NCBI GenBank assembly: GCA_023447015.1
Contig: JAEXPG010000020.1
Coordinates: 1-7,591 of the forward strand
Direction of reading: 5' to 3'
DNA from: Verrucomicrobiota bacterium
Lineage (GTDB): Bacteria; Verrucomicrobiota; Verrucomicrobiia; Opitutales; Opitutaceae
Length of the DNA stretch: 7,591 nt
Position numbers and translations under genes: made by a program. How positions within the stretch are numbered: the stretch's first letter is position 1; every line of letters starts with the position of its first letter. Shown here piece by piece: positions 1 through 6,840 of this stretch. Under the pieces are notes generated by a model. It did no database searches. It had not been told where the DNA came from and saw only the letters and a program-made list of their open reading frames with translations.

Positions 1-1170
1 GGCTTCCTCGATGCGGGAGAGATCCTCGTCGGAGTGGAGGGCGGAGATGGCGGTGCGGATGAGGTCTTTGCCGGGCGCGACGGCGGGCACGATCGACATG
101 ACCGTGAACACGCCCTTCTCCATGAGCAGTTGCCAGAACCGGTAGGCGCGCTCCTTGGAGCCGACGACGATGGGCACCGCGGGCGTCTCGCTGCCCCAGG
201 TGTCGAGCTTGAGCGACTTGAGGAAGGCGGTGTAGCGACGGGTGTTGGCCCAGAGGCGTTCGCGGTGGTGCGGCTCGGTCTGCATGAGCTCGAGCGCGGC
301 CTCGGCGGCGGCGGCCTGGGCGGGTGCGAGCGCGGCGCTGAAGATGGTGTGCTTCGAGTGGGTGCGGAGGTACTCGATGGACTCGCGGGTGCCGGCGATG
401 AAACCGCCGGTGCTGCCAAGCGCCTTCGAAAGGCTGCCGACGATGATGTCGATCTTGTCGGTAAGGCCGAAGTGGTCGGCCGTGCCGCGGCCGTCGCGGC
501 CGAGGACGCCGAAACCGTGGGCGTCGTCGAGGACGTTGAAGCATTCGAACTCCTCGGCGACGGCGACCAACTCGGGGAGGTTTCCGATGTGGCCCTCCAT
601 GGAGTAGACGCCCTCGAGGACCATGAGGCGCGCGGTGTCGGCCGGGATGGTTTTGGCGACGTCGCGCAGGTCGTCGGGGTTGTTGTGGGCGAAGCGCTCG
701 ACGGTGGCGTTGGAGAGGCGGATACCGTCCCAGAGGCAGGAGTGGATGTTCTTGTCGGCGAGGACGACGTCGCCCTTGGCGGCGAAGGCGGCGATGCCGG
801 ACATGCAGGAGAGGTAGCCGGCGGCGTGGATGTGGCAGGCCTCCTTGCCGAGGAAGGCGGCGAGTTTCTCCTCGAGGGAACGGTGGTAGGCGCGGGAACC
901 GTTGGAGACGCGGGCGCCGGTGGTGCTGGCGCCCCACTTGGCCATGGCGCGCTGGCCCGCCTCGATGACTTTCGGGTGGAAGGAGAGGCCGAGGTAGTCG
1001 TTGCTCGAGAGCATGACCATGTCGCGGCCGTCCAGGCGGATACGGGTGCCCTGCTGCGCTTCCATGGCGTGGTAATACGGCGCGAAACGCAGCCGCGCCT
1101 TGGTGGCGGAATCGTCGGCGCAGCGCGCGGCGATCGCGTTCCGGGTGCGGGAGAAGAAGGGGAAGGCCAT
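1..1170 (-). CDS. Alpha-oxoamine synthase family PLP enzyme, C-terminus off window
   Basis: I translated the minus strand from the ATG at 1170: 390 codons stay open to the window edge, so only the last few residues are missing for a family of about 400. Fold-type I PLP enzymes of this family condense an amino acid with an acyl-CoA and lose CO2. Visible motifs: SSNDYLGL at 55-62; the stacking histidine H143; RFAHNN at 159-164; EGVYSMEG at 186-193; DDAHGFG at 215-221 (D215 pairs with the PLP ring nitrogen, H218 is near its oxygen); and the Schiff-base lysine K249 in SLSKALGSTGG. The C-terminal stretch PAVAPGKDLIRTAISALHS (362-380) looks closer to bacterial serine palmitoyltransferase-like members than to classic BioF or Kbl. 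Substrate is therefore open: 8-amino-7-oxononanoate synthase, glycine C-acetyltransferase or a sphingoid-base synthase are all possible. No biotin, threonine or lipid gene is adjacent. No ribosome binding site is visible before the ATG. The family is certain, the substrate is not. Confidence 0.93.
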   Translation of the reverse strand, partial: MAFPFFSRTRNAIAARCADDSATKARLRFAPYYHAMEAQQGTRIRLDGRDMVMLSSNDYLGLSFHPKVIEAGQRAMAKWGASTTGARVSNGSRAYHRSLEEKLAAFLGKEACHIHAAGYLSCMSGIAAFAAKGDVVLADKNIHSCLWDGIRLSNATVERFAHNNPDDLRDVAKTIPADTARLMVLEGVYSMEGHIGNLPELVAVAEEFECFNVLDDAHGFGVLGRDGRGTADHFGLTDKIDIIVGSLSKALGSTGGFIAGTRESIEYLRTHSKHTIFSAALAPAQAAAAEAALELMQTEPHHRERLWANTRRYTAFLKSLKLDTWGSETPAVPIVVGSKERAYRFWQLLMEKGVFTVMSIVPAVAPGKDLIRTAISALHSDEDLSRIEEA

Positions 1171-1327
1171 GGAAGCGGAAAATGAAGGGCGGCGGCCGGC
1201 CGGCTGGCAACGGGAAAGCCGGAGGGTTGACCGGGCGTGGCGGGAAAGGGAGCAGGCGGGCGTGGTGCCTGTCCGGCACCGACTGCGGGGTTGAAAGATG
1301 GGCGCGGATGCGCCGTTGTGACCGGCG
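1171..1327. promoter_or_regulatory. Divergent intergenic spacer
   Basis: This 157-base gap separates the starts of the minus-strand oxoamine synthase and the plus-strand acetyltransferase, so promoters for both genes are expected here or just inside the coding regions. I see only weak matches to a -35 box on the plus strand (ttgacc at 1227, ttgaaa at 1291) and no convincing -10 partner. It also contains the palindrome GCCGGCCGGC at 1195-1204 and the inverted repeat listed separately. The promoter role is inferred from gene arrangement. Confidence 0.4.
1264..1280. repeat. Small inverted repeat, 6-bp arms
   Basis: GGTGCC (1264-1269) and GGCACC (1275-1280) are perfect reverse complements around a 5-base spacer, TGTCC. 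The element lies 47 bases before the acetyltransferase start and could be an operator half-site pair, a small RNA hairpin or a dispersed repeat. No T-run follows on either strand, so a standard intrinsic terminator is unlikely. Confidence 0.4.
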
Positions 1328-1795
1328 ATGAGCTGCGCGTGTTTCCAAGTCCGCCCGATGACGGTCGCCGACCTCCCGGCGGCGTTGGCGCTGTGGCGGG
1401 TGACCGAGGGGATGGGGCTGGGGGAGTCCGACAAGCCGGAGCGGCTGGCCGCATTTCTCGAGCGCAACCCCGGTGCGAGCGCGGTGGCGGTGCTGGGCGA
1501 CGGCACGCTTGTCGGTGCGGTGCTGTGCGGCGACGATGGCCGCCGCGGCTACCTGCACCATCTCGCGGTCGCGCGGGAGCACCGGAGGCGGGGCATCGCC
1601 CGGGCGCTGTTGGCGCAATGTTTTGCCGGGCTGCGGGCGCGCGAGATCGAGAAATGCAACATCTTCCTCTATGCGGCCAACACCGAGGGCGAGCGCTTCT
1701 GGCTGCGCGAGGGTTGGGGGGCGCGCGGCGACCTCAAGGTGCTGCAGCGCAATGTGGCCGACGGCACGGCGCCGGGTGGTGGCTGCGCGTGCTGA
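1328..1795 (+). CDS. GNAT-family N-acetyltransferase (YpeA-like)
   Basis: This 155-residue protein is the normal size for a single GNAT domain, which moves an acetyl group from acetyl-CoA to an amine. The first strand is FQVRPMTVADLPAALALW (6-23). The strand DGRRGYLHHLAVAREHRRRG leads into the acetyl-CoA pyrophosphate loop RRRGIARALL (about 86-95). The C-terminal part has the usual FLYAANTEGERFWLREGW pattern, where YpeA-type proteins carry NxxGxxFYxxxGW. The arrangement resembles the YpeA branch of COG0456, whose substrate is unknown. I keep the ATG at 1328 because the conserved first strand begins only a few residues later. Odd detail: CAC occurs at residues 3-5 and again as the last three residues. 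The gene is divergent from the oxoamine synthase and convergent with hprK, so it is probably transcribed alone. Its substrate cannot be read from sequence. Confidence 0.88.
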   Translation: MSCACFQVRPMTVADLPAALALWRVTEGMGLGESDKPERLAAFLERNPGASAVAVLGDGTLVGAVLCGDDGRRGYLHHLAVAREHRRRGIARALLAQCFAGLRAREIEKCNIFLYAANTEGERFWLREGWGARGDLKVLQRNVADGTAPGGGCAC

Positions 1796-1796
1796 G

Positions 1797-1821
1797 CGGC
1801 CCCGGGGCCGGAAAGGCCCTG
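1797..1821. terminator. GC-rich hairpin between convergent genes
   Basis: The 35-base gap between the acetyltransferase stop and the hprK stop holds a perfect 14-base palindrome, CGGCCCCGGGGCCG (1797-1810). It overlaps an alternative hairpin in which 1803-1809 pair with 1815-1821 around the loop GGAAA (five G-C pairs, one G-U and one closing C-G). No T-run follows on either strand, so this is not a textbook intrinsic terminator. Its place between converging genes makes a bidirectional transcription stop the likeliest role. Confidence 0.4.
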
Positions 1822-1830
1822 TCGCCGGGA

Positions 1831-2850
1831 TCAGTCCGTCTTCACGGGCGACTCCGCGGGCGGTTCGGCGCCGGGAACGGACTCCTCGTCCTCCGCGGCC
1901 GGCTGCTGCTGTGCGCTCATGAAGGCGATCAGCCGCTCGTTGAACTCCTTGGCCGGGTCCTTGCCCATCTTCTTGAGGGCCTGGACCAGGGCGGCGACCT
2001 CGACGAGGCGGGCGATGTCGCGGCCCGGCCGCACATGGATCTCGATATGCGGGACACGGATACCAAGGATGTCGTAGAAGCTCTCCTCCAGGCCGGTGCG
2101 CTCCTCCTCCACCTCCGGACGCCAGTCCTGGAGGGTGACGACCATCTCGAGCCGGACCTCCGGGCGGATGCTGCGCACGCCGAACATCTCGGCGACGTTG
2201 ATGATGCCGATGCCCCGGCACTCCATGTAGCCGCGGTTGAGGGGAAGGCTCGAGGCGATCAGCTCGCGTTCGTCGAGGACGCGGATGTGGGTGAGATCGT
2301 CGGCGACGAGGCTGTGCCCGCGCTCGATGATCGCGAGGGCGGCCTCGCTTTTGCCCACGCCGCTGTGGCCGCGGATCATCACCCCGACGCCCTCGATGCT
2401 GAGGGTGGTGCCGTGCTCGGTGGTCTGGCGGGCGAACTCGGCGTCGATGCACAGCGTCGAGATGTTGACGAAGTGCATCGTGATCAGCGGCGTGCGGTAG
2501 AGCGGCAGCTTCCGTTCGCGGGCGACGGTGAGCATGCTCTTGGTCGGCAGCAGGCTGCGCGTGAGGACCAGGCAGGGGATGCCGCGGTCGATCATCGCGT
2601 GCATCATCTCCTCCTGCCGTAGGGGCGAGAGGGTCTTGAAGTAGGTCATCTCGGTGGAGCCGATGACCTGGACGCGCTTGTAGGCGAAATACTTGTAGAA
2701 GCCGGTGAGGGCGAGAGCCGGGCGGTTGATGCTGGGCTCGCGGATCTGGCGGTGCACACCCTCGCTGCCGGCGATCAGTTCGGCCTTCAATTTGGCGCCG
2801 TACTTCGCGAAGAAGTCGGCCACGGAAACGGCGGTGACGGCTTTCGGCAT
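1831..2850 (-). CDS. hprK: HPr kinase/phosphorylase
   Basis: A 339-residue cytoplasmic enzyme that phosphorylates HPr on its regulatory serine using ATP or pyrophosphate and also removes that phosphate, linking carbon status to gene control. The N-terminal regulatory domain covers about 1-135. The catalytic domain shows H146, the P-loop GHSGVGKSE (161-169, K167), VADD (182-185), the family signature MECRGIGIINV (209-219) and the C-terminal motif RPGRDIARLVEVAA (274-287). The usual P-loop is GDSGIGKSE, so histidine replaces the aspartate at 162; the other key residues are intact. After about residue 312 there is an extra acidic, proline- and glutamine-rich tail of some 27 residues, which makes the protein longer than the usual 310-320. 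No PTS gene (HPr, enzyme I) is in the window; in many Gram-negative bacteria hprK belongs to an incomplete, regulatory PTS. It lies 79 bases downstream of the hybrid kinase in the same orientation, so co-transcription is possible but unproven. Confidence 0.96.
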   Translation of the reverse strand: MPKAVTAVSVADFFAKYGAKLKAELIAGSEGVHRQIREPSINRPALALTGFYKYFAYKRVQVIGSTEMTYFKTLSPLRQEEMMHAMIDRGIPCLVLTRSLLPTKSMLTVARERKLPLYRTPLITMHFVNISTLCIDAEFARQTTEHGTTLSIEGVGVMIRGHSGVGKSEAALAIIERGHSLVADDLTHIRVLDERELIASSLPLNRGYMECRGIGIINVAEMFGVRSIRPEVRLEMVVTLQDWRPEVEEERTGLEESFYDILGIRVPHIEIHVRPGRDIARLVEVAALVQALKKMGKDPAKEFNERLIAFMSAQQQPAAEDEESVPGAEPPAESPVKTD

Positions 2851-2869
2851 GGGGCGGGATTCGGGTGTG

Positions 2870-2894
2870 CGGCGCGAAGCTAGCGGCCGCGCCG
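2870..2894. repeat. Inverted repeat between kinase gene and hprK
   Basis: CGGCGCG (2870-2876) pairs with CGCGCCG (2888-2894) around an 11-base loop, within the 79-base gap between the hybrid kinase stop and the hprK start. On the transcribed (minus) strand no T-run follows. It could weaken read-through from the kinase gene or act in the hprK leader. In such GC-rich DNA a 7-bp stem may also be chance. Confidence 0.3.
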
Positions 2895-2929
2895 GGAAAC
2901 GGAAGCGCTAAGTCGGCACCGCGGGACGG

Positions 2930-5900
2930 TCAGTTGTCCGTTCCGGCGGCGAGGCGGTTGCGCGCGAGCCCGATCTCGTTCGCGAGGAAGGGCAACAGGC
3001 GGTCGGCGGTCTCCCAGGCGCCGGCGGTGGCCGCGGTCTCGAGCAGGCCGAACTGCTCGGCGAGATCGGCCTCCCCGGCCAGCAGCAGGAGCGAACGCAG
3101 CCCGTGGGCGGCGCGGCCGGTGCGCGGGTCGCGCAGGCGCGCCTGCGCCTCGGTCTGCTGCCAGCCGGCGGCCAGGTCGGCGGAGAGCTTCTGGAGCGTG
3201 GGCGCGAGCTCGCCGAGCAGTGCGAGGGCGGGGTGCGCGCCGGCGTGGCGGGTGATGTCGAGCGACGGGCGGGGCTGCGGGCCGGTGTCGAGGTTGCGGA
3301 TGAGCTGCTCGAGCTTCTCGCGTGTCACCGGCTTGGTGACGAAGCCGGTCATCCCGGCGGCGCGGGCGGCCGCCATCTTCTCCGCGGAGGAGTAGGCGGT
3401 GACGGCGACGATCGGCGGCGGGGGCGGGGCGAGCACGGCGCGGAGCTGACGGCAGAGCTCGTCCCCGTCGATGTCGGGCAGCTTCCAGTCGGTGAGGATG
3501 AGGTCGTACGCCTGGCGGCGGGCGAGCTGGAGGGCGGAGGCGCCGTCGGTCGCCCAGTCGATCTCGTAGCCGAGCGCGCGGAGGGCGTGGCCGAGGGCGA
3601 GGCGGTTGTAGTCCTCGTCCTCGATGGCGAGGGCGCGGGAGACGGTGTTCGTCGCGGTGTCCCGGCTGGCCGGCGGGGCGGACATCGGCAGCACCAGCTC
3701 GAGCGCGAACTCGGTGTTGCCGTCGGCGCTGGCGGCGGTCATCCGCCCGTCCATGCGTTCGGCGAGGCGGCGGCAGACGGCCAGCCCGAGGCCGAAGCCG
3801 GGGGTGTTGTCCGTGCCGGAGCCGCGGCGGAAGGAGTCGAACAGCCGCGGCAGCTCGTCGGCGGGGATGGTCGGGCCGGTGTTGTGGACGGCGATGCGGA
3901 ACTGCATCCGCATGTTGGTGACTGGGGTGAGCCGGAGCTCGATCCCGGCCTCGCGCGGGCGGCCGTACTTGAGCGCGTTGGAGACGAGGTTGCAGACGAT
4001 CTGCCGGATCTTGCCGGCGTCGCCCTCGAGCCACTGGGGCGTCTCGGGCAGCTGCAGGGAGCACGATTCGAGCGACGGGTCCATCACGCGGACGGCCTCC
4101 TCCACGAGCGAGCAGATCTCGAACGGCGCGGTGGCGAGGGTGATCTCGCCGCGGTCGATGCGGGAGAAGTCGAGCACGTCGTCGAGCATGGAGTTGAGCT
4201 GCTGCGCGCAGCCGGAGAGCACGCGCACGAAGTTCTTCTCGCGTGGGCCGATCTCGGAGTCCTGGAGGATGGCGCAGATGCCGACGACGCCGTTGAGCGG
4301 ATTGCGGATCTCGTGGCTGACGCTGGCGAGGAACTCCTCCTTGGCGGCGTTGGCCTTGCGCAACTGGGCGGTGCGGACCTCGACGGCCGTCTCCAGCGCG
4401 CGTTTCTGGCCCATCAGGTGGCGCGTGCGCCAGCGGGCGATGCCCCAGACGGCGGCGCCGAGCAGGATGATCTCCAGCGCGAGCGCCCACCCGCGGAGGA
4501 ACCACGGATAGGGTCGGATGACGACGAGGTCGCGCTGGACGACCAGCCCGTTGCGTTCGAGACGCAGAGTGACCGGATTCACGCCCCAATTCACCGGGAT
4601 GGTCAGGGGCACCCCCGGCTTGGCGTCGGACCAGAGGCCCGTCGGCATGCGCACCTTGCAGAGGGTCTCCGGTGCCGGCGGCAGCTCCCAGCGGCTTGGG
4701 GTGAGGATCGCGTGGTCGGTTTGTTCGCCCTGCAACGCGAGGCGGGCGGACTGGTCGCCGTCGGTCCATTGCCAGGCGAGGGGCGGCGGCTGGGCCGCGG
4801 CGAGTGGCAGGCGGACCTCGAGGACCCCGCGGCGGCCGGCCACGTAGAGCCGGTCGTCCCCGGCCGCCATGGACTCCGCGTCGATCTCGGCGAGTCCCGG
4901 AACCTCGAGCGGGATCCACGTGCCGTTCTCCAACCGACCGATCACCGGAGGACCGTCCGCGCGGGTGACGAGCACCGCCAACTGCCGCGACTGGGTGGCG
5001 CCGTCGGCTTGCCGGATGCTGACCAGGGTGGCGTCGCGCGGGTTGCCCTTGGCGACCCGGCCGAGGAGACCGTCGCGGGAGTCGCGCACCTCGCCGTTCC
5101 AGAAGAGGAGGATCGTCCGGCCGGGGGCGACGGTGCGCACGCGCGAGCGGCCGCCTCCGATCTGCTCGCCCGGGGCTCCATCGGTTGCGAACGCCCGGAC
5201 TCCGTCCGCCATGGTGCCGGCGAGAAAACGGCGGCCGTCGCCGGTCAGCGAGGTGATCCCGCTTGGGAGTTCGTTGACGATCTGCCCGCCCTCACGCGCG
5301 ACGAGCACGGTGTTGCCGTAGGCCACGGCGGCGGCGTCGCCACAGACGCTCAGCCCGTTGACGTAGCGGGTCGGCAGCATGATCGAGCGGCCGCGAAACT
5401 CCATCGTTTCGCCGGCGACCGTTGCTCCGTCGGTCTCAGGCCAGAGTTGTTCCCGTGGACCGGGTGAGACCGTGCCGACCTCGATCAGGCCCCCGAGGGT
5501 GACCAGCCGGGCGCCGCCGGTTTCGGCCTGGAGGTAGAGGATCTCGGCGTCGTCGAACCGGGCGATGCGGATCTGGTTGGGGTCGGCCAGGCCGAAGGCG
5601 CCCTGGCCGCTGCCGAGCAGGAAGGAGTCGCCGTCGCGGCCGAAGGTGTAGGCGGTGCCCGGCCCCGACCATTGCCAGTCGGGCATGGTCGCGCCGGCCC
5701 GGTAGCCGAGCAGTCCCCGCCAGTAGGTGGCGCACACGATCCACGGGTCGCCGTCGGCGATGCCGATGAGCCCGAACTCGTCCAGCAGCGCGCCGGCCAC
5801 CGCCGGCTCCAGCAGTGGGCGTGATGCGTTGCGGCAGACGCCCTGCTCGGTGAGCCAGAGGCCGTCGCGGAGCAGGCGGACACCCGGTGGGATCGACGCG

Positions 5901-6469
5901 TCGCCCTCGGTCGACTGGAGCCGGCCGGCGGCCCAGCGCCGCGGCGGTTGGGTGGGCCACAACACGAGGGACTCCGCCCCCTTCCGGCCGAACACCGCGT
6001 GGCCGGTGCCGGCGCCCTCTTCAATCCGCGCGACCGGTCCGGTCACGGGGGCGAGCCACAGGCCGGAGGGGCCCGCGAGCAGCCAGCCCTCCGGAACCGC
6101 GAGCGCCTCGGTGATCTGGGAGTGGATTCCGGATACGGGGATGAAGGTCCCGCTCTCGACAAAGCCCGCGCAGCTTCCGCCGGCCACGAGCAGACGCCCG
6201 TGCGCGGCGGCGATCGCCTGGACCGGGCTGCCGTCGGGGGTGGCGACGATCTCCCAGCTTCCCCCGGGCACGCCGACGGCCACGCCGCCCTCGAAGCCCG
6301 CCGCCAATCGTCCGTCCGGCAGCCGGTCGAGTGCCCACACCGCCTTGCCGCGCAGGTTCTCCGGCAGCGCGACCGGCACGGCCAGCGGCGTGAACTGCAG
6401 GGCAGCAACTCCTGGAGTGGCCAGGCAAACCAGCCACAAAACCACCCGGATCCAAGTGGGCCAGCGCAT
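2930..6469 (-). CDS. Hybrid sensor histidine kinase (propeller sensor, HisKA, HATPase, REC, Hpt)
   Basis: The protein has 1179 residues counted from the ATG at 6469. I chose that start because it opens a clear Sec signal peptide (about 1-22, cleavage near GVA-ALQF). The longer in-frame start at 6625 would add 52 basic residues and overlap the divergent peptide gene. Residues about 24-600 form repeated short blades typical of two-component-regulator propellers. A Y_Y_Y-like beta domain (about 605-655) ends in RPYPWFLRGW before the membrane helix (about 660-679). Then come HisKA with SVSHEIRNPLNG (H719), HATPase_c with N-box NLVSNALKY (827-835) and G-box GFGLGL (891-896), a receiver with D994, E950/D951, T1024 and K1046, and a C-terminal Hpt with AHGLRS (H1122). 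Oddities: the first G-box reads VHNTGPTIP, with N for the usual D. There is no DNA-binding domain, so a separate response regulator must take the phosphate from Hpt. The ligand is unknown. Confidence 0.93.
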   Translation of the reverse strand: MRWPTWIRVVLWLVCLATPGVAALQFTPLAVPVALPENLRGKAVWALDRLPDGRLAAGFEGGVAVGVPGGSWEIVATPDGSPVQAIAAAHGRLLVAGGSCAGFVESGTFIPVSGIHSQITEALAVPEGWLLAGPSGLWLAPVTGPVARIEEGAGTGHAVFGRKGAESLVLWPTQPPRRWAAGRLQSTEGDASIPPGVRLLRDGLWLTEQGVCRNASRPLLEPAVAGALLDEFGLIGIADGDPWIVCATYWRGLLGYRAGATMPDWQWSGPGTAYTFGRDGDSFLLGSGQGAFGLADPNQIRIARFDDAEILYLQAETGGARLVTLGGLIEVGTVSPGPREQLWPETDGATVAGETMEFRGRSIMLPTRYVNGLSVCGDAAAVAYGNTVLVAREGGQIVNELPSGITSLTGDGRRFLAGTMADGVRAFATDGAPGEQIGGGRSRVRTVAPGRTILLFWNGEVRDSRDGLLGRVAKGNPRDATLVSIRQADGATQSRQLAVLVTRADGPPVIGRLENGTWIPLEVPGLAEIDAESMAAGDDRLYVAGRRGVLEVRLPLAAAQPPPLAWQWTDGDQSARLALQGEQTDHAILTPSRWELPPAPETLCKVRMPTGLWSDAKPGVPLTIPVNWGVNPVTLRLERNGLVVQRDLVVIRPYPWFLRGWALALEIILLGAAVWGIARWRTRHLMGQKRALETAVEVRTAQLRKANAAKEEFLASVSHEIRNPLNGVVGICAILQDSEIGPREKNFVRVLSGCAQQLNSMLDDVLDFSRIDRGEITLATAPFEICSLVEEAVRVMDPSLESCSLQLPETPQWLEGDAGKIRQIVCNLVSNALKYGRPREAGIELRLTPVTNMRMQFRIAVHNTGPTIPADELPRLFDSFRRGSGTDNTPGFGLGLAVCRRLAERMDGRMTAASADGNTEFALELVLPMSAPPASRDTATNTVSRALAIEDEDYNRLALGHALRALGYEIDWATDGASALQLARRQAYDLILTDWKLPDIDGDELCRQLRAVLAPPPPPIVAVTAYSSAEKMAAARAAGMTGFVTKPVTREKLEQLIRNLDTGPQPRPSLDITRHAGAHPALALLGELAPTLQKLSADLAAGWQQTEAQARLRDPRTGRAAHGLRSLLLLAGEADLAEQFGLLETAATAGAWETADRLLPFLANEIGLARNRLAAGTDN

Positions 6470-6531
6470 CGTGAAAGGGGCGGAAAGATCAGTCGGCGGA
6501 ACGGACGCGGCAAATGATTTCTCGTCCTGCC
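6470..6531. promoter_or_regulatory. Compact divergent promoter region between sensor kinase and peptide gene
   Basis: Only 62 bases separate the chosen starts of the minus-strand hybrid kinase and the plus-strand peptide, or 44 if the peptide starts at 6514. Control of both transcription units must lie here or reach into one of the coding regions. I found no convincing sigma-70 boxes; a weak minus-strand TTGCCG at 6513-6508 has only a poor -10 partner. There is no Shine-Dalgarno sequence on either side. The regulatory role rests on gene arrangement, not on a recognised motif. Confidence 0.4.
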
Positions 6532-6822
6532 ATGACAAAGACCATCCTGACCCTCCTTGTCGGCGGCGCCGCGGCGCTCGCCTCGTTGGTTCTCGGAAAC
6601 GGCTTGTCCTCGATGGAAGCCCCACAGCGCAATTCGTTGGTTTGGACGCAGCCGCCGTTGATGGCCCCCCGGCCCGGCAGCGCGATCATCGTCATCAAGG
6701 GAACCGAGATTTCGGCCCCCCGGACGCTGGCCTGGACGCAGCCGCCGCTGATGGCGCCGCGCCCGGGCAGCGCGATCATCGTCATCAAGGGCGTGGAAGG
6801 GGCCCCGGAATCCACGGCCTGA
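6532..6822 (+). CDS. Signal-like tandem-repeat small protein, candidate RiPP precursor
   Basis: The ATG at 6532 gives 96 residues; an in-frame ATG at 6514 would add six. Residues 1-24 look like a Sec signal or membrane-inserted leader: TK at 2-3, then a hydrophobic run ILTLLVGGAAALASLVLG. The rest holds two identical 20-residue units, WTQPPLMAPRPGSAIIVIKG, at 38-57 and 68-87, exactly 30 residues apart, joined by short AP-containing linkers. A last APESTA ends the chain. The units differ at six bases, all synonymous in this frame, which is strong evidence that it is translated. There is no cysteine; each unit offers one Thr and one Ser and a hydrophobic AIIVI stretch. The YcaO gene follows after 18 bases in the same frame. 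Repeated cores beside a YcaO enzyme suggest a multi-core RiPP precursor. Alternatively it is a small exported protein unrelated to its neighbour. I do not recognise the family. Confidence 0.72.
   Translation: MTKTILTLLVGGAAALASLVLGNGLSSMEAPQRNSLVWTQPPLMAPRPGSAIIVIKGTEISAPRTLAWTQPPLMAPRPGSAIIVIKGVEGAPESTA
6643..6792 (+). repeat. Two-copy tandem repeat, 60-bp units at a 90-bp period
   Basis: Unit 1 is 6643-6702 and unit 2 is 6733-6792. Within each 60-base unit 54 positions match. The six differences are TTG/CTG, GCC/GCG, CCC/CCG, CGG/CGC, CCC/CCG and GGA/GGC, each silent in the plus-strand frame of the peptide gene. The 30-base linkers are diverged but both end in a Leu-X-Trp approach (LVW, LAW). 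The pattern fits an old internal duplication held by selection on the protein. Confidence 0.9.
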
Positions 6823-6840
6823 CCGCCGCCACATATCGCC

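Noticed and set aside
34..1185. A 383-codon plus-strand frame opposite the oxoamine synthase
   Set aside because: It is the reverse of a gene with intact PLP motifs; composition is Gly/Val/Glu-rich without motifs.
1237..2622. A 461-codon plus-strand frame across the acetyltransferase and hprK
   Set aside because: It overlaps one gene out of frame and another antisense; both have clear family motifs.
2880..4919. A 679-codon minus-strand frame overlapping the kinase
   Set aside because: It is an Arg/Pro-rich out-of-frame shadow of the kinase gene and has no domain.
3104..5467. A 787-codon plus-strand open frame antisense to the hybrid kinase
   Set aside because: It has low-complexity Gly/Ala/Glu/Arg composition, no recognisable domain and sits opposite a protein with a full set of kinase motifs. 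Long antisense frames are expected in DNA this GC-rich.
6470..6625. Longer start for the hybrid kinase at 6625
   Set aside because: It would put 52 basic, low-complexity residues before a good signal peptide and overlap the divergent peptide gene.
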